Shown here: positions 40,000 to 52,057 of the stretch, piece after piece
How positions within the stretch are numbered: the stretch's first letter is position 1
Layout: each line of letters starts with the position of its first letter
Assembly: GCA_026874595.1 (NCBI GenBank)
Contig: CM049316.1
Coordinates: 9,414,839-9,478,838, forward strand
From: Sipunculus nudus
Lineage: Eukaryota; Annelida; Sipuncula; Golfingiida; Sipunculidae
DNA: 64,000 nt
Direction of reading: 5' to 3'
The notes under the pieces: generated by a model
The model's database searches: none
What the model was told of the DNA's origin: nothing
The model's input: only the letters and a program-made list of their open reading frames with translations
Program-made: the position numbers and the translations under genes

Positions 40000-42461
40000 T
40001 AGATAAAGATAAAGTGTGACGCCTTTTAGATGGATTTTTTAACGTATACGTTGAACTTTTTAACTTCTTTCTCTGTTCTTTTATTTTTGAATCTTATTAT
40101 TCTCTCTTGTCTATTCGAAAGATTTTAAATCGCTAAGTATTTTTAATGTTTAATCAGTTCATACTGCATAATTTTCGTCATTGTTTAATTTGTATTTTGA
40201 AAATCATCTCCATATGGTTCATATTAATCATTATATGAGGAATGTACATTTTACGTACTTTTCAACACTCCTGGAGTAAAAAGAGTGTTATATAAATGTA
40301 GTAAAATTATAATAATTAACAACTTCGCCTCCGTTATGACCATTTTGCGGGGTATCTGAAGTACGATGCAATACGTGAACAATACTGGTATAATTACCGT
40401 CCTGGTCGACGAGATCAAAGATCGGGTCACTGTGTTCAATGTTTGAGCTGATGTGTTTGGTGAATTCTCCCGGGCTGATGTGGCCGTCCTTGTCGTTATC
40501 ATATTCCTGGAATTTAGACGGGAAAGACTCCACATCCTGAAAATGAACACAACGACAGTTATATTTTATCTTAGATAGAGCAGAGTCTTCACTATATTTG
40601 CATCTGTTGTATACAATATTGAGTATACTTGCACACAACGCAGGGTTCTGTCGATGACCAAAACACAGAGAAAATTCGCCGGCCCACCATAGGGCTAACT
40701 GGGGTTATAGCACGATACGATCTGGTACTCTTAGAAAGGAAATTAAATAAAAATATTTCCTATGGTTTTAGTAAACCAATGTTCACATAATGCTTTATGT
40801 CGAAAGGCCTGTAATAAAAAATAACCATTCTGGGAAGCATGAAGCACCTGTAACATCAGCAACTGAGAATTGTCCTGAGAGAATTGAAGCATTTACAGCC
40901 CCGTAGACATCTTGCATTTGGTGGCAGTCCTGTATAAGGCTTTAGGCCTGTGTACTATTATGTTCATATTTTAACATTCTTGGTGCAAAATAGGGCTGAG
41001 AACAGAACAGTAATGTTTTCCAGTGGTCAAAAAAATACACATAGATGTACTGAACATTAATCAATGGATATATGTTAAATCTCACAGCTGTGTATGGAGT
41101 GTTATGATCACAGTTAACTGCAGGTGCAATCTATGGACTCCACAATGCGTCAGTCATTGAAAAAAAGCAGTTGAGAAGTTCATTCTTATGGGCTACGCCC
41201 CGTGTAATTGGCCACAGAGCTTCCCAAAGGAGTGGCAGTTGGTGCGTTTCGGTTTAATCAAAGCTTGATATAATTTCCAAATTTGAACAGATCTTTCAGC
41301 CATTATGTGACTAAAACTAATTTGCTGTGTTTATTTTTATTCCATTCCTGGGAGAAATCCTACACTATTGCCAATCAGCAATGTTGTTACAGCCAAAAAC
41401 ATTTTAAAAGTGCTGGAACTGTTGAAAATATGTCATGCTTTAACGATCTCAGGTGGTCAATAACTTTAAAAATGCCATTTCAATAGGCTGCAGTTAATTA
41501 TTTTGATTGACCAAGTCTAATGAATACTCAATTTGTACCTTTTTTCTGATAGAACATTTACAAGAATGTATGAATATAAAATGAAAAAAGAGGGCAGACA
41601 AGGTAAACCTGGTCAGTGTTTGGATATAAATCACGGTTTTTGATATAAGTAGAAGCCTGTTGTCAACAAACTAGCCTACAAAAAAAGGGGGGAGGGGGCT
41701 CAATACTCTGGCCTTGGTAAACAAGTGGGCGTGCTAGATATGCTAGAAGACTTTATACACAACTCTCGCATAAAGTCGTATATTGGGAAGAAAATTATGA
41801 GATCCGGCACTACTTTTCGGTATTAATTATTTTAAGAAGTGTATATATATTTTTTCTATTTGCCAGATTTTTAAGTTATGAAAAGGAGGGCCGCGCAACT
41901 ATATATAGGCCCTGGGTACAGCCATCTTTTTATTTACACTCATTACACCTATAGGCCATCTATATAAGACATTCAGTAATTAATATCATTCATTAACATA
42001 ATTTTTCTATCAATTCGCAAAAGATCACAGCATTAGCTTGTATTAACCATCAGTCGGCCACGCAAACAGTCTCATACCCTCCCCCCCCCCCCAAGCTCAG
42101 GGCAATTGGAGAAACCCACTGGGGCCTGATGGACTGCTGGTCAAAACTCCGTGTTAATATAAGGTATTCTTTTTCGCGTTACTGGCCTGTACAGGCAAAA
42201 ATGCAAGAAGTAGTCATTTGTTTACCTGAAGACGGATCTCTCTCTTGCACAGTCTATGACAGAGCGAACGGCAATACCTCCCGCCGGAACACACGCGTGG
42301 GCAGTAGTGAGGACACAACAGAAACCTGTTGGGACGGTAAGCCTTCCGCCAGAAACCAATTCGGCGGCTCCTCTTTCCGAACCGGATCGTTTGTCCGTCA
42401 TCAACACACAGCGACGCCACAAGAAAAACGAAGAGAACAGCAACAGCTCTCATGATGACTC
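39681..42461 (-). CDS. Gene B: secreted cysteine-rich peptide precursor with EF-hand tail
   Basis: Coding exons in transcript order: 42453-42226 (ATG at 42453; acceptor at 42462-42463 implies a 5' UTR intron), 40536-40398 and 39745-39681 (TAA). Sizes 228, 139 and 65 nt give 143 residues. Signal peptide MRAVAVLFVFLVASLCVDD, then a very basic stretch with GKRSRR (possible furin-type cleavage), then the same six-cysteine core as gene A (CPHYCPRVCSGGRYC ...). EF loop 1 is DNDKDGHISPGE. EF loop 2, split by the last intron in phase 1, is DQDDDGQLDQKE, a perfect calcium-binding consensus. The gene converges on gene A. Function as a calcium-binding-tailed antimicrobial precursor is inferred. Confidence 0.75.
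39951..39997. repeat. (TA)n microsatellite in gene B intron
   Basis: About 23 TA units. The equivalent intron of gene C has its own array at 59320-59374. Confidence 0.95.
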
Positions 42462-43158
42462 CTGTAACACGTTATAGCTAGTACACACTGGCTAAACAGT
42501 ATACGGTCTTGTCTCTGACTTCCATCCCCCCCCCCACCCCCCACCCCCACCATGCATGTTGTTTTATACTTTTCCGAAATTTTGGTGCTAAGTGTCAGAG
42601 AAATTAAGGATTCAATGAGATACAGAATTTCTTGGGACGGGAGGTTTTCACTGAGAGTTACAAACGCGCAAACAAGCCTTTGAACTTACGCTCTCTGAAT
42701 CATTATATGTCGAAATTTACAGAAATATGATAAACACACCTTTCAGAACTTCCTCAGCTGCCGTCGGGCCTCAAGTTTTTGATTTGAATATCAACAGGCA
42801 GGTGATTCAATGAATTAAAACGGGTCTGTGTGATATAATCAGCAGTTCTTCCGATACGTTAGATAAATCCGAATGTGTTTTGGGGGCCGTGTAAAAAATT
42901 TAAAATGTTCTTGTCACTAGCAAATTATCAATCCTTGCCTAGTTCACGGAATTCCTGGTAGACTTCGCTCCTGGTGACTCCTGCTAGGCCACACTTGGCA
43001 TCTTTCCCGACGGTTCAAGACCAAAACAGATTTCTGGAATTTTATTTTATTTTATTTTTTTAGGGCCCCCCCCCCCGGCCCTGCTGGGAGATACAGATCT
43101 AATCTGATTACGGTGTATCCAACCGTGTGCAGATGTTAGGAGATGGTGGATCCGGGAT

Positions 43159-43239
43159 CACGTGGTTCAGATCTCACGGGAACAAAGGCATGCTGTGTTA
43201 CTACTTAAGAGCATTCTGTATATTACGGACTATAAATAG
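43159..43239 (-). promoter_or_regulatory. Candidate promoter elements of gene B
   Basis: CACGTG E-box (43159-43164) and CTATAAATAG (43230-43239; reads CTATTTATAG on the - strand), 66 nt apart, about 0.7-0.8 kb upstream of the gene B start codon. The pair is kept in D3 at 62437-62442 and 62502-62511. The second motif fits both a TATA box and the MEF2 consensus. Role inferred from conservation. Confidence 0.4.
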
Positions 43240-43471
43240 CCTTAACAGGTAGATTACATGGAAAATGTATTTGATGACCAGACAGTAAAACCCAAAGCCA
43301 AACCACCCTTTGAAAGGGACATGTATAAAATGTGTTCTCCGTTTTTAGGATTTCAATTAAAAGCGAATTTAGGCCATACGTTTGCCATTCAGTTACTGAC
43401 AAGTTTTATTTGTAAATTGAAATTTACTGATTTTCAGCAGTGTCATGTTTAAACCCTCCCTCTCTTGCTGT

Positions 43472-43537
43472 TTCTCTTTCTACCTCTCTCTCTCTCCCTC
43501 TCTCTCTCTCTCATACACACACATATATACATATATG
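43472..43537. repeat. (CT)n/(CA)n/(TA)n microsatellite
   Basis: TCTCTCTCTCCCTCTCTCTC followed by CACACACATATATACATATAT. The corresponding position in D3 is 62740-62797. Confidence 0.85.
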
Positions 43538-44307
43538 TTGGTATATGTTGATCACCGCTTCATAAAGACGAGAAATGAATTAAAGTATCCTCGTGTGTGA
43601 GTTGCTTATAGATCTTTTCTGGAAAATTTACCTAGAAAGACGTTTAGATAAATACCCATCTTCGTGCCACGTGCCACATACAAACATAATCACGTCTCCT
43701 TTCTCCTCCCATAAACTTTACTCTTATTTGTAATCTTTACTTGGGTATTTTTCCCCCATAAACTTAAACCCGTGCAACTTACACTGATATTTCTATAAGT
43801 AGGTCCATTCCACCGTCGTGATATAATTGCCTGCTGTGTCATGAATTTTAAACAATCTGCCACGTGACGGGACAAAAATCATAAAGACCAATTTACTCAA
43901 ACCTGAAAAAAAGTAAAAACAGTACACAATATTGAAGATTACTCACACAGTCAGAAAGAACATGTACCAGGAACCGGACAGGTTTACAAGCCTTTATTGA
44001 TGATTGACCAGATGTTTTGCAAAACCAGTGACTTTAATATAGAAACAGCTTTGTTTTGGAGGGCAAGTAGAGGGATTGTGCGCGAGTCACTTGAAAGGTC
44101 CCAATTGTTTTGTAATCAATGCATGATATAGTAGGTCCAGCGGCTTGTTGAAGCAAGGTCTTGTCATGACGGAGCGGTAGGGCTGCTTATAAAGGAAGAT
44201 GCTTAAAACATATTGACGTTCTGTTGTATTCATGGTTCACTGGCTGTCTTAATACGTAAATGTGGTGACATTAGCTCGTATATTGCTATCTTCTATATTT
44301 GTGTAGG

Positions 44308-44390
44308 ATCTATTCGGCATGTAATCGGAGGGTGACAGTGGTCTTCTGTATATTTATAATTAAAAAACTTAACGATTTCCAGAGATGAAT
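44308..44390 (+). pseudogene. Orphan copy of gene A's 3' UTR exon
   Basis: TTTGTGTAG, then GATCTATTCGGCATG, mirrors 37952-37976, including GTCTTCTGTAT and ACGATTTCC further on. No matching coding exons lie upstream on the + strand, so this is a stranded fragment at the left end of D2. Confidence 0.5.
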
Positions 44391-44610
44391 TAATCCCTTA
44401 ACTCAGTGACAGATCCTGGATGAGTACTTTCTGCAATGGCAATATTCTGCACTGTGTTCTTTAAATTTATCCAAGCCCCATTAAATTTTAAATGCAAACT
44501 TATAAATATTCAGGATAATTCCCAGGGGCAGATCCGTTATTTAGTTAAGGAAGGGGATTACCGTTTATTCCGAGCGACTAATATCTTATCAAGAGGTTCC
44601 ACATACCAAG

Positions 44611-44652
44611 TATGGCGGATGTGGTGGTGGTGGTGGGGGGGGGGGGGGGGGA
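44611..44652 (+). repeat. GGT repeat and poly-G run
   Basis: GTGGTGGTGGTGGT followed by about 16 G. G-quadruplex-prone and probably length-unstable. Confidence 0.8.
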
Positions 44653-46400
44653 GGTAAGAGTAGAAGTGGTCGACCCGTCAATTTCCGTCTTTGTTCTCTT
44701 ATATATTTCACTCTTGTCCGCTACTCAGAATTGTTCTCCGTGAGTCCAGGCACACGCAAATAAATAATCGTTCTACGTACGTTCTACGTTCGAGCGATAA
44801 GAGCTCGGTATTCATGCATGCTGCTAATTGCTGCCGTTTTCTCTGCCCACTAACTATAAAGTCATTTCCTTCGTGTATTGAAATACAAATTATATTCATA
44901 AAGATAAAACTGAAAATGGATTCAACTCTGTGTTGTTCTTGCTTTACATTTAAAGAATTGTCATATTTTTTCTCCTTCTTCAAGTTGATAAAAGTTCACC
45001 GATCGAAATGATAAATTAAAAAAAAATCACCTGTCCTCAATATTTGCTCCATAAATTCGTTTGACAAATTATTTTGTTGTGTGTGTGGCCTTAACTCAGC
45101 TTCTTTCTATTGACCTCTTATTTGTATATTCTCTCCTTTCTACTAAATTATTTTATAAATGCATGCGTTGTGTCCCTAGTTAAATGATTTAGATATCTCT
45201 TTCAAATTCACTATGTAAAAGTGAATGCATGGAAGGTTATGACATTAAGATAATTATCGGATATTATTTCCTTTATAAAACACTGTTAACACCTTTAAAT
45301 ATTCTTATTTTATACAGGTTTTTTCTTTGCATATTCGCGACGTAGAAACCATTTTCTCTTGTTTGGTTGTACAAAAATTACGTTAAAAATCGTTTAAAAT
45401 GACGTTAAAGATTATTAACGTAATAAATTATTGTTTTGCATTGTTGACATGCTGAGGCATGCACAGACCCGGAAAAAATCTGGAAAATGGAAAAATATAC
45501 ACTCAATAACGAAAAGCGGCGTCCAATTTTACAAGAATACAACATAAATAACACTTATGTAGGCATATATATTAACGAAGTCCCCTCTCATGATAATGCA
45601 CAATGTTATAAGAATAATTCAAATGGTCAGATATAAAGGAAAGGATAGATGCATGTTGTTTATTTCCCATCTGATTTTATACAAATTATATAGCATTCAA
45701 AACATCATGATTCAAAGGAATGAATATTACAATATCTTGGGATGAATTAATATAATGAACCTGAGGATGAATTAATTCGATATAATTTGCATTCTTGAAA
45801 CAAGCATCTAATATGAAAAGTTACTAAACGCATGAGGATGGCTGAACCAGCAGGACAAATATGAGTACTTAGCCAGTTACATACAGTGTGCTAATAATAT
45901 CCATGCATCTTATACGTCACGGGACTGGTTCTGGTCTAGGGAAACATTTAATGAGTGTTAATGTGACTCTCTGTGTACATGAAATACCCCAAGACGTTTA
46001 CTTGAAATGGAAAAACTGTTCTTTCTTGGATGTTTTAAAAGATTTGTTAATGAAAGTACACGAGACCGCTCTCGAGAAAACGGTATACAGAGTTCAAATC
46101 CAGTATATGAGCCTTCATCAGGACGGAGTGTAGACCCTGAATATATACAACAATAAAAGCTAACTGAAGAATACACAAGGAGAACACCTGGATATAAGTT
46201 TTTAAGAATGTTATGTGGTTGATTATATAATAAAACAGAGTTTAATATATGTAGAATTCACAATGTATGCTTACAAAAATTATCAATTTAACGGTTATGA
46301 TTTTTTTTCGATATTAATGTCCTATCTATGAGGTAAAGCACGGTGTGATGCGGGCGGGCCGGGCCTGTGTGATCTTATAATCAGCTCTCACATGTGTTGT

Positions 46401-49341
46401 TTATTCGTCTTCCTCCCTTATGAATGGAGCGGCATCAAACTCTTCCTGGTCCAGTTGTCAATCATCTGAAATAAATTATAAACATTGCATTCACAGTATC
46501 TTCTATAATATAATATTATTAATACGGAGTTGGTTTTATTCTAGCTGCTTCCGTTCTGTTTTGACTCTCCAAATTCGGCAGACGTATGGGTGGTGTGCTC
46601 TTCTAGGACAAGTTTGTTTTACTTTTCGGGATTATGCCCTATTAAGCTGAATAATTAATAATTTTAATAATTCACCCTTAGGTGCCCCTATTTCTTTTGT
46701 GCTGCAAGGTCCTCGAGGCCTGTGAGGCTTTTTTAGGAGGTGCCTCGGGGATTTTCACTGGCCTGTTAAGACCGTGGCCTGCCAATAAGGCACGGGGATC
46801 CACTATAATCCCCATTGATCCCCCATATCCATTGTAACGCCTATAAAGGAATTTTCTCTCTTAAAGGAAGTAAAGGTTTTTAATCCAAAGACCAGGTGAC
46901 TCCGCTTTCAACGCGATGGCTTTTCAGTTTGGTCAACACTGGCCACCGAGTCCAGTGATGTGACAAGTGTTTTTTTTTTATTGGATACAGGTATGTTGAT
47001 TTTTAAACATAAGAAATATCTTTCCATGATAATCATGGTTTCAAAAGTTCGGCCAAGTCATTTGTTTCATGAATTTTTAATTTTTTTTTTAAATAAGCCC
47101 AACAACTTACTTATCATTCGGGTGAGGTGGGGTCGGGGGGGGGTCACATATATTTGTTAAGATCCGTTGTCTGTAGGGACGGTGAAACATGAAAAATATT
47201 ACCAGTAGATCTTTAAATTGATAACAAACTAGAATTTGAAGTCAGGGCGTACAGACCTCCACAAGAATCTCCTTAAATATCAGTCATGTGTTTACGTATA
47301 CGCGTTTCATCTGTGAACACTGTCATGCGTCAGTAACACAAGTTCACCTTGCGAGCGGCAGAACAAATAAATATTACGAAAGGTTGCCTTCATCACGGGG
47401 ACAAAGGAATGGTCCTTTATCATAGTGGTTTATAAGAAAATGTATATTGTGGTAATTCTTATTACCTCCGAAATGAAATAGGCTTTTGATATGTCTTTAC
47501 CCTAACCCTCTACAAATGTTCAGTAAAACATTTTTCGCCTGTCACGCTTTTTCAGGAGGCGACCTGCAATCGCCACTGAGCCCCATTTTCATTATTTCGC
47601 CTGTTTTAGAATTTTACTCTGTTAAAAGGAAGTAAAGATTTAAATTCAACGTGGAACACATGTTCACATGAATCTTTCAATAGGGAGCACTTTTCCGTTG
47701 AGTGGAAACAAAGAGCTGAGACTCTTTACACGATCACCGTTTTATATGTTTACAGGTATGTTGATTTTTATATATTCAGATGTATCCTTCCATGATAACC
47801 ATAGTTTTAATAGTTCGGCCGATTTATGGGTTGTTTGAAGAAAGTTTTTTTTTTCAAAAGGAACCCCTGTGGGTGGGGTGGTTGCACATACTTCTAAGCG
47901 TCCTGTTAGGGGCTTTGAAACACCCGCCAGAATCTACTAAACAGTCGTCCATTCATACGTGCACGTTTCATGTAAAACATTGTCATGGTTCAGAATCACG
48001 GGTTCACCAGGCGAGTGGCAGAACAACTGCATACATATGGGCGGCTTCTACTTGGGGACAAAGGAAAAGCTGCTTATAATTATTCCTTTGTGGAATTGTT
48101 TTTATGCACTTAAGAAAAAAATATATTATGGTGATTCCAATTACCTCCAAAAATGTAATGGATTACGGATGAAGTTTTACTCTACCCCTCTACAAATTTT
48201 TCAGCAAAATCTACATTTTGCCTTAATTTGCTGAGAGATAATACAATGATCCAGGGCTGTAGTGGTTTCTTTGCTAAATGCTTTCATCGAAATATATCAA
48301 CTTGCTTTCTTTTTATGTGGGAGATTTGTCAATTTTGCATCAGACCTGCTAATTCAATGACAATTTACAGTAAACATTTAATACTGTTGGAATATATTTT
48401 TCTGGGCCTATCTTTATCACATTGGCAGCAATACGTTTCGCGTACAAGGGACTTCAACGACATATGCACGTCTATTAAAAAAACGCATGTGTCTGGTAAC
48501 ATGCCCTAGACTATACCCACAACAGACTACACTGAATAAACAACGTGTTTCAAGATATCACATGAGCTTCAAATAATAAACGCATCTTTCATATAATTTC
48601 ACGGTAGAATGTTTCTTTATACAATCGTTAAATCTACGATATTTCCCAAGCAATGAAGCTGTCGGACCTTTTTTGTTTATCGGGCGAAACATTTCTCGCT
48701 TAAAGATTCGTCCACCTTGAATATGCCTCACGTCTCTTTCCAAAATTTGTTTGTTTTTTTGTGAGATTTCTGGAATAGAATAATTTTTCTTTCTATGTTG
48801 ATTTTACTGGGAGGGTGTTCCTGAAGAATTCTAGCAGAAGCAATCTGTATATCATATAAGTGAAACACATGAAAAAAAATCCTGCAAAAACCTTAGGATT
48901 AAAATATGCGTCGTTTAGTTCCTATCAGCTCATTACAAAAATATCCATCAGATAGAGCCGTGGTTTTCATCGGGTGCAGCTAGCATTTCTATTAATACCT
49001 CGTCGACTCGAACTTCCACATATCGAACAGACCTACTCCCTTACATAAAAGTCAAGTTGTATAGTTCCTATCCCAGTTAATAAACTCATTGCCTAGTCCA
49101 GCCTTCATGTGTGGAATCTAGGATATACACTTCAGTCTGGGCTGATGGCTGTTTGGGGTCCCCAAAAACGGTGTAATACGTTAAAAATGCTTCTATAATT
49201 ACCGTCCTGGTCGACGAGATCAAAGATCGGTTCACTGTGTTCAATGTTTGAGCTGATGAGTTTGGTGTATTCTCACGGGCTGATATGACCGTCCTTGTCG
49301 TTATCATATTCCTGGAACTTTGATGGGAAAGACTCAACATC
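46401..49341 (-). pseudogene. Pseudogene of the cysteine-rich/EF-hand peptide family
   Basis: Two exons aligned to genes B and C remain: 49341-49203 (EF-hand exon, 139 nt) and 46465-46401 (last exon, 65 nt), both with intact splice borders. Each carries a nonsense codon where the relatives have glycine (TGA for GGA): one inside EF loop 1 after HISP, the other at the glycine of EF loop 2. No signal-peptide/cysteine exon exists upstream. The matching segment of D2 is deleted and a Helitron-like element sits next to the gap. The locus cannot make the precursor. Confidence 0.8.
46800..48330. repeat. Direct tandem duplication, unit about 765 bp
   Basis: Two diverged units. GGTATGTTGATTTTTA occurs at 46990 and 47755. 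AAAGGAAGTAAAG, CCATGATAA, AGTTCGGCC, AGTTCACC..GCGAG..GGCAGAACAA and GGGGACAAAGGAA recur in the same order. Non-coding. Confidence 0.6.
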
Positions 49342-50211
49342 CTGTAAATGAACACAACAGCGCTTATATTTGACCGTAGATAGAGCAGAGTATTCAATAT
49401 ACATGTATTTTAATGCTTGCACCACATTGAGTATACATGTACACAGCAGAGGACTTTGTCGATGCCCCAGGCATATTAAAGGGATTGGATATACGACCGC
49501 TTAGTGAACATACATAACACGGCCAATCCTATCCGTTTTTCATTTCCATATAGAGCCCCAGGAGGCCTAGGGTCGGGATTGCAACTTCTTAGAAGCTCAG
49601 ACCATATGGCATTTAGGCAAATCGATGATTCCTGTCATTAAAAAAGGAGAGGGGTGACGTTTAGCGTCGATGGAGCTTAGTTGTTACAGCAACGCAAAGT
49701 TCCTTTGGCTAATGAGCTTACCAAATGACTGGCAGTATGGTGCGTTTCGGCTTAATTATAACGATTTTTGCAAACGTTGACAGATCTTTAATCAATTTTC
49801 GTGATTTAAACCTACTTTGAAATTACATTGTTTTATTTTATTTTATTTTCTGAGAAATCCTACAATATAGTCAATCAGCATTGGCGTTATAGCCTAAAAC
49901 GAAACTAGGTCAGTAACTTAATTCAAAATGCCACTTCCACTAGCCGCTGTTCATCATTTTAATTGACCAATACTAATGAATACTCAAGTTGTACTTTTTC
50001 CTTTTGAAATTTACCAGAATGTATGAATATGATAAAATGAATGTATAGAATGTAAAAAAATTAAAAGAAAAAAAGGGGGCTCAACACCATGTCCCTTGTA
50101 AATAAATGTGCCGGAAAAGCAGAAGACTCTATACATAACTCTTGCATAAAGAATTTTAGCGATGAAAATGATGAGATCCGTCACTATTTTTTTCTAGTTC
50201 CTAGATTTTAA

Positions 50212-51877
50212 GTAAACAAGGCCTACATGCCACAGCTATAAATAGTTCAAGACTGAACTTGGGTGCCAAATCTGATGCAGTGGGCTGTCTGCCAAAGCTA
50301 TAAATAGAATGCAGCTACTGTATTTAGTGAATTCTTGACCTATACCTAGCTTCACTGAGTGAACTCTTGACCTGTTGTCTATTGTGATACAGTTGGCAAT
50401 CTAGCAAAGCTATAAATAGACCCAGGCAGAGCTTTGGTCTGTTGCAAAATCTGAAATAATTAGGAAGATGCTAAGCTATTTATAGTTAAAGATACAATCT
50501 TGTTCTGTTTGTAAATCTGTTTACACACACTGAACTTTGGCTAAATTGCTTTTTTTTAAGCTGATGCAAGCATAAGATTTTTTAATAAAAATGTTTAGAA
50601 TAATAAAAGATGCAGTCCTTTCATTTTAAAGGTCTAATAATTTGCCAAAAATCATTTAAGTAAACTTGAACGAAGGCCACCTAATAATTATTTTTGTGCA
50701 GTGTTACTTAAATTGAAACAACATTTTTATGAAGGAGCCCTTAATTTGAAATAGGTTACTAATGGCCTCAAGACCTACTGAAACTTTCTATTACCAAAAA
50801 TCAATGAACCCAACTTATTCTTATACAATTAAAAAAACCTATCGTAGAATATTCTTTTAAACATTAAACAATTCAGCTTGACAGTTTCATCATAAAACAT
50901 TTTAAAGCTAAAAGTGGCTAAAATTAAAAGGTTTCTGAACGTAAAAACAGGTCGATATAGGTGGCGCCACAAAAACTGCAATTTCAAATATGAGTCACGT
51001 GACCAACATTTGCACAAAACTTAGTGATCCTAGATCCTATTGTTTCTTAGATGATTATGTTAGTATGCTCACTTGCCAAATGACTAATTTCAAATTCCTG
51101 TTAATCGGCCGGAACCATCAAACCAAAACCATTTGAACAATTTTGAGAGAGCTGGTCTCTGGGATCATTTCTGTGAAATATTGAACCATTTGGCCGATTT
51201 TTTTTTTTTTGTGAAGAAGTTTTTCAAAGTTTTTTTAAAACTTTTCCCCCATAAAATGTAAGCTAATACAGTTTGCGCCAAAAACACTCAACCCACATCA
51301 TTTGATATGTGACAGATTGTTGCATAAAATTTGGGGATGCAAGCTCCTGCTATTTCTGAGATATTATGGATTAATGTACTGATGACTGATGACCCCTGTA
51401 CAGAAAAGGTTGGTGCAGGTGGCGCCACCAATCCCTGAATTTCAAATATGACTCATGTGACCAACATTGGCATAAAATTTGGTGATGATAGCTCCAGCCG
51501 TTTCTGAGATAGTAATTTTTAGCAAGCTATTTAGGACAGATGAATAAGTTCAACTTCCTGTTACTCGTCCAAAATCACCGAACTTGAACCATTCGGACAA
51601 ACTTGAGAAAGAATGTTCCAGGGATCATTTTTTTTTTAACATTGGACAATTTGGTCGAACAGTTTCGGAGAAAAACATTTTAAACTTTTTCCCTATAAAA
51701 TCTACCAAAATGCAGTTAGTCAAAAATAAACAAAATCCGATAGAGTTATTTAGATGACTAATGATTTGCATAAAAATTGGTGATGCTAGCTCCTGTCGTT
51801 TTCGAGATAGTATGGGTTAACGCACAGACGACGGAAGACGCCACCGTACCGCATAAGCTCAGGTTCGCTTGTTAAAA
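50212..51877. mobile_element. Dispersed repeat inserted in D2
   Basis: D1 and D3 are continuous where D2 is split between ATTTTAAGTAA and AAAAAAAGTCGAGCGCGCC. The insert contains four CTATAAATAG-type motifs at its left. It then has diverged units with GGTGGCGCCAC, 'TTTCAAATATGA.TCA.GTGACCAACA' and 'GCTCC.GTCGTTT..GAGATAGTA'. It ends CATAAGCTCAGGTTCGCTTG, like the termini of bivalve dispersed repeats. No ORF. Confidence 0.55.
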
Positions 51878-51967
51878 AAAGTCGAGCGCGCCCTATAGAC
51901 CCTTGGTGCAGCTATCACATAACACCTAGGCCGACAATATAATATATTCAGTAATTAATATCTTTTA

Positions 51968-52014
51968 TTGTATCCGCCAAAACAGAGTTTTGCGGATACT
52001 ATGTTTTCAGCTGG

Positions 52015-52057
<43 letters not shown>

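Larger units (their letters stand above)
37870..43450. repeat. Segmental duplication, copy D1 (contains gene B)
   Basis: Collinear similarity with D2 (about 44.2-55.0 kb) and D3 (about 57.2-62.7 kb), covering gene exons and flanks. Examples: 'ACATGCTTTATATATTGATA' at 38122 and 57266; AAGTCCCCTCTCATGATAAT at 38945 and 45580; GGGATCACGTGGTTCA at 43154, 54720 and 62432. Divergence suggests old duplications. Confidence 0.8.

Noticed and set aside
42129-42455. 108-aa + strand ORF
   Set aside because: Antisense shadow of the gene B first exon, whose - strand frame has signal peptide, cysteine pattern and splice sites.
44436-44657. 73-aa ORF ending in WWWWWGGGGGR
   Set aside because: Ends in the GGT/poly-G tract and has no homologous frame in D1 or D3.
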